Origin: Phyto melanocephala
Taxonomy: Eukaryota; Arthropoda; Insecta; Diptera; Rhinophoridae
Assembly: GCA_941918925.1 (NCBI GenBank)
Contig: OW799233.1
Location: 8,796,001-8,860,000, forward strand
Direction: 5' to 3'
DNA: 64,000 bases
This document shows, piece after piece, positions 57,501 to 64,000 of the stretch. The notes below the pieces were generated by a model. That model did no database searches. It was not told where the DNA came from and was given only the letters and a program-made list of their open reading frames with translations. Numbering within the stretch: the first letter of the stretch is position 1; the number at the start of each line of letters is the position of its first letter. The position numbers were made by a program, and so were the translations under genes.

Positions 57501-59421
57501 GGCTTCAAAAAGTTGATTTCAACATACACACGGTCAGACGGACAGACTGACAGAGCTTAATCGACTTCCCTATTCATAAGCTTTCATAAAATATATACTT
57601 TATGGGGTCGGAAATGAAAATTGTAGAAATTTCAAACGGAATGACAAACCTATCTATACCCTTTTTCACTGTGTGAAGGGTATAAAAAAACGAGTTGTAT
57701 GCCAATATTTTAATTTAAACAATATTTTTGAGAACTTTTTATTAAACGGTTAAAAATTAATTTTAATAAGTTTTTTCTGGCTCACCCTTTTAGAATGGAA
57801 AATAATATCAGCCACGTCTACGCTTGCAGGACCTTATTATTTTCATAAAATTTTCCATTATCAATTCGCAAATTTCTCGATAATTTCACGAATTTCATCT
57901 TCCATTAATTCACAAAATCTCTGCTGTTGGGACAAGTTAGTTAAGAATCGAACTCAAATATCTAAACTCGAATAACTAAGAATACTTAGGGTGCCCCGAT
58001 GGACTAGTCAATAGTGTGCTGGTCTGCTAGTTTGGGGGTTGCGGGTTTGATTCCCGCCAGAGACTCTGGAGTAGTCTGCCTCTCTTCTCTCTTTTCTATT
58101 CTATTCTTTCTTTTATATTCAGGTATCACAATGGGAGCTGCCTGTTCTACCTAACCTAAGAATACTTGCTCTTCTCGCCCATAGTGTTGAGAAAACCCTG
58201 GCTGTTTCTCATCGATGTTTAAAATTGGACATTCCAACAACGACTTGTATGGCTGAAAGTTGATGAAGACAATGTTTGTTTTCAACAAGACGGCACTAAG
58301 GCGCACGCTAGTTGCAATACCATCACCCTTTTGGGTGAAAATTTTTCTGACCTTACGATTTCTCGGCAATCACAAGGGAATTATCAAATTAAAGAGGACA
58401 TACGAATTTAATATTTCCATTCTAATATTTCCTTAAAAAAATTCAATTTTCAAAAATATTATTCGAGAAAACATTGTCGTACATTTTTTAAACAAACTTA
58501 AGCATTTACACTAAGTAATTGCAAATGTATCACAATTTAAATGACGTTCTGCTCATTTCTCTCTTCCTTCTTCGTTAATTGTATAAATATTTACGTTGTT
58601 ATAAATATTTAAAGATTTTAATAAACATTAATTTAATATCATTATCAGCATCCATTTTGTACATTTAATACATCGCTTAACTACATATGTACATATAAGA
58701 GAGATTATGTGTGTATTTGTATGTACGAATGTATGTATGCAGTATTTGATTAAAGGTGACAAAACGTTAAATAAAAATTTAATCAGTAAAATTAAACAAC
58801 AACGACAAAGTAAAAGCACAAAAAAAAAAGAATAAATAAAAATTACGTACCCTTTTGTACATCTACGACAGATACAGAGATGCGATATTAATACGTACAA
58901 ATAATGGAAATAAAAAATGCAGTTACATTCCTACGAAAAACAACAACAACAACAAATACTTTCGACGGTAGAAAAAATAAAATGAAGGAATGAATAAGTG
59001 TAATAAAGAATCATTGCCTGACATGATGATGATGACTTTTTCGTGTTTTAACTTTTCTTCATCTATTTGTGGGCTTCATTCGTCTCTACTCTGGCGTCAA
59101 GTTTTCACAACTCTAATTGCGTCGTCTGAGGTTGGTTTAATTAAAATAATCAGGTTATCATGTAAAAATTTCACAAGCACAGAAGCACCTCCCTTGTCCA
59201 ATTCACCTCGGTCGTCTATAAATATTTTGCCAATTGTACTAGCACAAGCAAGCCACATTGTTTTTTTTTATAAACATCATGTACATACAAACACACAATT
59301 TTGCTGGGTAATATCTTGGGACACAATTGTAAGCAGTATTGGAAAGGTATTAAGCAATGATTAAACCAAACATATTTACCGCCACTTTAAGCACCATTGC
59401 TGTTAAGAAAACAAAGTTCAT
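51507..59421 (-). CDS. CtsF: cathepsin F-like cysteine protease with N-terminal cystatin domain
   Basis: Coding exons in order: 59380-59421, 56113-56261, 55634-56022, 55370-55545, 55134-55306, 54278-54456, 51507-51775; 458 residues with consistent phases. Order of domains: short hydrophobic leader ([14 protein letters not shown]), cystatin-like domain with the inhibitory-type loop KQIVSG and a later RIWLKDG, I29 propeptide ([20 protein letters not shown]), then the papain-type protease. The catalytic Cys is in NCGSCWAF, His in [12 protein letters not shown], Asn in IVKNSWG. This is a lysosomal endopeptidase, close to Drosophila CG12163 and vertebrate cathepsin F (about 480 residues). The first exon is the weakest part: its leader is short, and additional upstream exons are possible. 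Introns 1 and 6 are filled with repeats. Confidence 0.9.
51808..52528 (-). mobile_element. Helentron-like repeat, copy 4, cathepsin F last intron
   Basis: Hairpin block TATATTCGGCCGTGCCGAAT, TATACCCTTCACAACGTG at one end; GTGAAGGGTATAAAA at the other. Very similar to copy 1, including the tRNA-like GGCATCGAATCCCAGCTGAG segment and the final block. Poly-T core. Confidence 0.75.
52853..53165. repeat. three diverged direct repeats of about 120 bp
   Basis: Each unit contains TGTCATGACT, TTTCGTGATTA-like, GTGGGCAGGGCCACGCCCAT and AAACTTTGCACACATATTG segments in the same order. They lie in the last intron of cathepsin F. The GGGC...GCCC part of each is a short palindrome. Confidence 0.7.
53290..53900 (+). 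pseudogene. LINE reverse-transcriptase C-terminal remnant
   Basis: Frames read [20 protein letters not shown], later LRRK-like [20 protein letters not shown] then RRGCPVQ. This is the C-terminal pattern (YLG, then GHxLRK) of a widespread LINE class in insects. Stops and frameshifts show it is dead. Confidence 0.55.
54616..55041. mobile_element. MITE in cathepsin F intron, TAGGGCCCATACAC ends
   Basis: Ends ATAGGGCCCATACACTACAC and GTTGTGTATGGGCCCTAT are inverted over about 25 bp with one mismatch, next to TA/TTA. Interior is about 370 bp, noncoding. Confidence 0.75.
56371..57795. mobile_element. possible mariner-like remnant enclosing a Helentron copy
   Basis: The left end AAGGGCGGGCCAAACATCAC resembles the ends of the mariner element at 9.48 kb. 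The right end, in complement AAAGGGTGAGCCAGA, matches loosely. No transposase is readable inside. The call rests on end similarity only. Confidence 0.35.
56940..57690 (-). mobile_element. Helentron-like repeat, copy 5, cathepsin F intron 1
   Basis: Hairpin block GTATTCGGCCATGCCGAAT with TATACCCTTCACAACGTG; far end CACTGTGTGAAGGGTATAAA. A poly-A core is followed by the tRNA-like segment in the opposite orientation from copies 1 and 4 (GGCTCAGCTGGGATTCGATG). Confidence 0.75.
57988..58155 (+). mobile_element. tRNA-derived SINE, 168 bp, 12-bp target duplication
   Basis: CTAAGAATACTT flanks both sides (57976-57987, 58156-58167). The 5' part is tRNA-like: a D-arm region GATGGACTAGTCAATAGTG (A-box-like) and GCGGGTTTGATTCCCGCC, a B box with its T-arm stem. 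A pyrimidine-rich tail follows. It is not an active tRNA gene because the acceptor stem does not pair and the flanks are a target duplication. Confidence 0.8.
58168..58380 (+). pseudogene. mariner-like transposase fragment
   Basis: The plus strand reads [15 protein letters not shown], then [16 protein letters not shown], the catalytic Asp motif and following segment of a mariner transposase. Nothing upstream in frame is clear. Confidence 0.6.
58381..59379. other. rest of cathepsin F intron 1
   Basis: AT-rich with ATGT microsatellites near 58.69 and 58.73 kb. Open frames here lack any recognisable feature. Confidence 0.4.
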
Positions 59422-59820
59422 AATGAAATTGGAGGTAAAAAATAACAGCCGAACAAAAACAAAAGAGCGGCTAGAGCGTTTTTTAAAAGTCAAGCCAAAT
59501 AACACAGCGGCAAGGTTTTTAAATTAAAAAAAATCCAATTTGACAGCGTTAGGCAATGAAGTTGGCTGCAAAACAAATTTTTTGTAATTGTTGAAAAATA
59601 ATGCCGTTTCAACTATTTTCAGGTAAATCTAGCAATTTTGATTCTATTTTTGTTAGTATTTTGTGGGTTTTTTAAACAACATAAGAGAACCGTACTGTTC
59701 ATTACACAACAAAGTTTGCCGCTCTTGTTTAGATCTGTCTGTTACTTCCAAGTAGTTACTGTTCAAGTTTTCTTTTACTTTAATTATTCGTCTTTATAAA
59801 AATATGTAAACATCATTGAA
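59422..59820 (-). other. presumed 5' flank of cathepsin F
   Basis: Upstream of the proposed start codon. No core promoter element could be assigned with confidence. Confidence 0.3.
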
Positions 59821-59989
59821 ACATAAGGATGTGTGATGTTTGCAGAATGAGCCTTGAGACAGCGGCGCATATCGTATCCGAATGTCCGACAATGGCTGGC
59901 AATAGACTTAGTACCACTGGTAGGCACACGTTGGATGTGAGTGCTATGGGGAGAATTAGTCTGAGGCAATTACAAAGGACTCTGTGATG
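59821..59989 (+). pseudogene. LINE ORF2 C-terminal fragment
   Basis: Reads DVCRMSLETAAHIVSECPTM, then SLRQLQRTL, stop. The C...H...C arrangement and ending match the tail fragment on the minus strand at 6.55-6.99 kb. Confidence 0.6.
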
Positions 59990-60179
59990 AGGATTGTAGA
60001 TAATCATCAGTCTGCAATGTGAAGTCACAAAAGTCTAGAGCAAACGCCTGAGACGGCATGGGACTCAGTGAGATCGGGGTAACCTTGTAATCTCTGGGTA
60101 ACGAAGGGGGTCGAAAAGAAAACCCATTTATGGTAGAGGTCTGTTCGATATTGCCCCTACATGTATATATATAGACCAT

Positions 60180-60934
60180 TCTGGGAGGGTGGGGTACAAT
60201 GCACCCCCAGTATTGTTTTTAACCCTCCCAAGAATTTGAAAAAATAAGTATTTAAATTAAATATACAAAACTGGCTCAGTTTAAGATTTTGCAATCCCAA
60301 AAAAAAATTTTTGCCACCCCCTTGAAAAAATTTGTAGTTACGCCAATGGAAAGAGATCATTGTTTTTGTGGTCGGTACTTGGCGACAAAAATTCGCATTC
60401 TGTTCCAAAACTGATAGAGCAGTTTGTAAAGTTAACAGTGCGCATAATCATCCTACTAAGCAGGTAAAATTCAAAACAATGGATCCATCCGTGATAACAT
60501 TAACTGTATTTAATAACATTTATCCAAATCGATGCTGTATCGTGCATATGTATATAAAAAGTTATCGCCACCGCAGCACGAGTATGACAGAGTGCTCTAA
60601 TTTATGTTTACGACGCAACTCTATCTTTGCCCGACCACTACTTGGAAAACATCCTTAAGATCCAACTGCAGCAATAATAAAAGTCAGCAGATCTTAAGTC
60701 CGTACCGAAGATACAGGAGTACCTAAGTGATGAGCTACAAAATGCATCTATTGCAATAACTAAAGCCAAATGGCCATTGTTTGCAGCTTACTTTTTGTCA
60801 CTGGGTTCATAATAAATTAAAATTCAACCCCCTGTTTCATAGCAATATTCATGTTAATAATTAAAATTATCGCATTTAAAGTGAGACAAGTCCAAACAAT
60901 AAATAATGTTGTTGGATAAATGGGCCAGTGGACT
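60180..60934. other. repeat-derived noncoding stretch
   Basis: GGGTGGGG/CACCCCC and CCACCCCCTTGAAAAAATTT resemble, in complement, 13.54-13.64 kb (GGGGGTGGCAGAAG). A 96-codon frame at 60368 shows no recognisable domain and is not annotated as a gene. Confidence 0.4.
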
Positions 60935-61080
60935 CAGTACTTGTTACCGTAAACGGCGAGCGCTATAGAGGCATGATTACCAACTACTTGGGAAACATAT
61001 TGGACACCATGCTTACTGGAGATATGCTTTTCAAACAGGTGGACGCCACCATGGGCATATAGGGCACACCTTCGTGCCAA
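60935..61080 (+). pseudogene. mariner-like transposase fragment
   Basis: Reads VTVNGERYRGMITNYLGNIL, then an altered LFKQVDATMG where FQQDGATCH would be expected, followed by a stop. The family match is in the VTVNGxxYR segment. Confidence 0.6.
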
Positions 61081-61880
61081 ACTTTATCGAAGACATGTGA
61101 ATCATCTAAAAAATAAATATTTTTTTCAGAACCAGAAATTACTGGTTTCACTACAGTATTTCAATGCTTTATTCCAGAATTTGAAACGTTGAATTAATTC
61201 TCTTTACAAACTGCCTACAATGAATAACTTAAAAACTCTTTCGCACACACACTGAATGTTTTCAAAACCTTTCAACCCGTTAGGAGACAGATGCATGAGA
61301 CCATGTTCTGGCATGTGGCAACAGACAACAACAAATAATTTGCACAAAAGGACAAAAAAGAAACCATCTTATATAATACATAAAATACTAAAGTTTATTT
61401 TCCTATAAATATACGTACAACAATAATATTACCCAACCAACGAACACACAACAACATGATGTTGACGACAGCGATGATGATGTGTGGTAGTGATGGTGTT
61501 GGTGATGATGGGGATGCTGGGAATGATGATGTCGATATTAGGGGAAACCAAATGCATAAAAAGAGCAAATCGACCGTAAGTGTTTTATTCAACTGAGTCA
61601 ACAGCAAACAGCTAAAGAGTTTTATCATTTTTTATAATTTTTTTTTTGTGTTAAACAAAAATGCTGTGACATGAAGAATATGAATGACCCCAATGTGAAT
61701 ATGATGATTAAAATAAATAAAAGTCTCAAGTATTTTACAGTGTTTTTGCTAACAGCTTTTAAGTAAATAGGAATGAGAACGACACATCATCAGTGTGAAA
61801 CATTTTACTAATCTTTGGAATGATCAAATTACGTAGAGGGATCGTCCCCAGAGATGGATAATTCAATACTATTGTTTTCG
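61081..61880. other. noncoding stretch
   Basis: Contains a GATGATG-rich tract near 61.46-61.53 kb. No gene is recognised. Confidence 0.4.
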
Positions 61881-61883
61881 TAC

Positions 61884-62300
61884 CCTTCACAACAGAGTGT
61901 AAAAGGGTTCATATAAGTTTGTCATTTCGTTTGTTAATGCTACAATATGCATTTGGAACCCTATAAATTTAAAAAAAATTCAAATAGATAGAGGAATTGT
62001 TTAAGCTAAGTCCGTCTGTCCGCCTGCCCATGTGTATGTTAAAATTAGCTTTTTAAAGTCCCTACGTATACTTTAGACTTTTATATGGTATCAATTTATT
62101 AGATGTGCTTTCGGAAATTTTGCTATTGAAAATCAGTAATGTGGGTACATTACGAGCTGAGATATAAGGGAAAGAACTCAAACAAAGTCAGATTTTAGAA
62201 CTCCTATAGAACTTCTAGAAACGTTTGTTACGTCTTTATAAAATATTTAGCAACATTTTCATAAAATCTTGGTTCCATGGGTCAACTACCGACAAAGATA
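61884..62300 (+). mobile_element. Helentron-like fragment (5' part)
   Basis: Starts ACCCTTCACAACAGAGTG, then TTTGTCATTTCGTTTG, and AAGTCCGTCTGTCCGCCTG followed by CATGTGTATGTTAAAATTAG. The 3' hairpin end is absent. Confidence 0.5.
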
Positions 62301-62519
62301 TCGGCAAACGAAACTAAAAAGAATGTCAATTTCATATTCAGATTATCGATTTTCTAAATAAATTTTGGTCAAAATTGCACCATAAATTTGTCACTTATGT
62401 TCTTAAAAATGTTAGTGTATACAAATAACCAAATTGCCATATAAATTTACTGAGATATGAGCAAAAAAAATCACTAGAATTTCTTTTGTTTTTACCTAAT
62501 TTTTTACATACAAATGAGC

Positions 62520-64000
62520 GAGGGGTCGATTCTGTTGTGGTGAAGTGGATCGGCGCCATGCTCAGATGTAGGGCAGTGAATCTCAGGAGCGGAAGCACCA
62601 GGATTCGGGGAAGGGTGGTCAGGGGATGTCCGTAAGGAGGGGTCTTATCACCTCTGCTGTGGAACATAACTGTGGACAGCCTTCTCAGGAGACTGGAGGT
62701 AATTGGCATACATACGGTAGGGTATGCGGATGATGTGGCAATTATGGTTGGTGGTAAGTTCATGGAGACCATTTTAGGTTGCATGAGACAGGCGCTCAGA
62801 GTAACCGAAGAATGGTGTTGTGAACAGGGACTAACCATAAATGCTGGCAAGTCGGATGCTATGCTCTTCACGCGGAGAAGGAAGGGCATAGAGATTGAAT
62901 CCTTAATGCTTTTTGGAACCGAGATCAACGTGTCCAAGAAGGTGAAATATCTGGGGGTAACGCTGGATATGAAACTAACCTGGAATGATCATGTTGAGGC
63001 AAGGGTACAGAAGGCAAAGAGGATTCTGCATCAGTGTAAACGGGTTTGCGGTCGGAAGTGGGGAATCTCACCTAAGGCTGCACACTGGATTTACACAGTG
63101 GTGGTGAGACCGACGATCACTTACGCATCTGTTGTCTGGTGGCCGAAGGCCTCCCAGGCGACGATTAGGCGGAAGTTGGACGGGGTTCAAAGGATTGCTT
63201 GCATTGGTATATGTGGCGCGATACGTACCACACCAACGCAAGCGATGGAGGCAATGCTGGGATTGCTGCCGTTGGACTTATTTGTAAGGGAGACGGCGGC
63301 AAGATCGGCGATTCGGATGCGAAGCGATGGCATGTGGTATCGCTTTGGATCGGTTTTGCGGCATAGGAGAATCCTGGACCTCGTGGATAAAGAGGTTAGG
63401 GAGGCTCAGATGCCGATGGAGCGCATGAGTCGAGTGAAGGTGGTCGAAAGGCTACATCACACGCTTATAGCGGATGGATTCATGCACGATGAGTGCATGG
63501 AGAATGACATCAGTATCTTTACTGATGGGTCCTTTATGGACGGAAGGGCAGGTGCTGGTGTGTACTCATCTGAGTTGAACTTATCCTGCACCCTGAATCT
63601 GGGGGAGTACGTGTCAGTCTATCAGACAGAAATGCTTGGTTTGCTGCACGCGTTGGACCACCTGTTGGAATGTCGAATGTATGGGAAGAGAATTCTTATT
63701 GCACTTGACAACCAGTCGGTTATAAAACGTATGCAGCGGATAGATGTGAACTCCTCTTTGGTGCTTGAGTGTGTTCTAAAGCTCAATAGGTGTGCCTCTA
63801 CAAATGAGGTAACGCTGATGTGGGTTAAGGGACACGTGGGCATAGCTGGGAATGAGGCTGCTGACGAACTTGCGAAGAAGGGGTCTGAGGCTGCATTCTG
63901 CGGACCGGAACCCAGAACTGCTCTGGGTAATGGGTTAGTGCGGGCGAGGATCTTTCAATGGGTGAACTCTATAAACTTGCGAAGGTGGATGGAGGGAACC
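62520..64000 (+). pseudogene. LOA-like LINE ORF2: reverse transcriptase and RNase H, truncated by the window end
   Basis: Plus-strand frame from about 62530 to the window end. RT motifs: GCP-stop-GGVLSPLLWN, where the family has GCPQGG (one C-to-T change, CAA to TAA, about 62632), then the catalytic GYADDVAIM near 62725, and KVKYLGVTLDMKLTWNDHVE. RNase H: IFTDGSFMDGRAGAGVY, YQTEMLGLLHAL, ALDNQSVIK and WVKGHVGIAGNEAADELAKK, with all acidic residues present. GCPQGGVLSP plus an RNase H domain fits the LOA group of the I superclade. Sequence is far less AT-rich than its surroundings, suggesting a fairly young copy. The 5' part (endonuclease) is absent upstream. Confidence 0.85.

Noticed and set aside
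57988..58060. A tRNA gene
   Set aside because: The T-arm and B box look real, but there is no matching acceptor stem and the segment lies inside a SINE with target duplications.
62395..62937. Minus-strand ORF of 180 codons
   Set aside because: It is antisense to the LINE reverse transcriptase, whose YADD and neighbouring motifs are on the plus strand.

Overview
This is nuclear DNA from a higher (cyclorrhaphan) fly, most likely a calyptrate such as a blowfly. The evidence is short GT-AG exons in AT-rich DNA, clear homologues of Drosophila genes, and very dense transposon debris. The species is an inference; no marker gene in the window fixes it.

Layout. 1-16.5 kb has no confident gene and holds miniature inverted-repeat elements (MITEs), LINE and mariner remnants, and a mariner-like element split by a solo LTR. 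16.5-27.3 kb is CRMP (collapsin response mediator protein/dihydropyrimidinase), eight coding positions with a mutually exclusive sixth exon. 27.3-35.2 kb is 3' UTR and repeats plus one orphan exon-like ORF near 33.8 kb. 35.2-40.6 kb is a second, tandem dihydropyrimidinase gene with the same intron positions but only the enzyme-type exon. 44.0-44.8 kb is a two-exon gene for a small secreted cysteine-rich protein. 45.5-50.5 kb is IFT70/TTC30, a TPR subunit of the ciliary IFT-B complex, nine exons. 51.5-59.4 kb, minus strand, is cathepsin F with cystatin, I29 and papain domains, seven exons. 59.4-64 kb is transposon debris, ending in a partial LOA-like LINE that runs off the window.

How the genes relate. 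The two dihydropyrimidinase-family genes are the main story. In Drosophila one CRMP gene makes both the enzyme and the non-enzymatic neuronal protein by alternative splicing. Here the first gene keeps both alternative exons and the CRMP tail, while the second keeps every metal ligand, lacks the CRMP-type exon and has lost the tail. This looks like an alternative-splicing choice becoming two genes. IFT70, cathepsin F and the secreted protein are not functionally linked to them as far as the sequence shows.

Repeats. The commonest family has subterminal inverted repeats around TATACCCTTCAC/GTGAAGGGTATA and a terminal hairpin ATTCGGC-CGT-GCCGAAT, the structure of non-autonomous Helentrons (DINE-1-like). 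Also present are hAT-like MITEs with 8-bp target duplications, a tRNA-derived SINE with a 12-bp target duplication, mariner-like transposase fragments, and a perfect 91-bp inverted repeat whose loop resembles a hammerhead ribozyme core.
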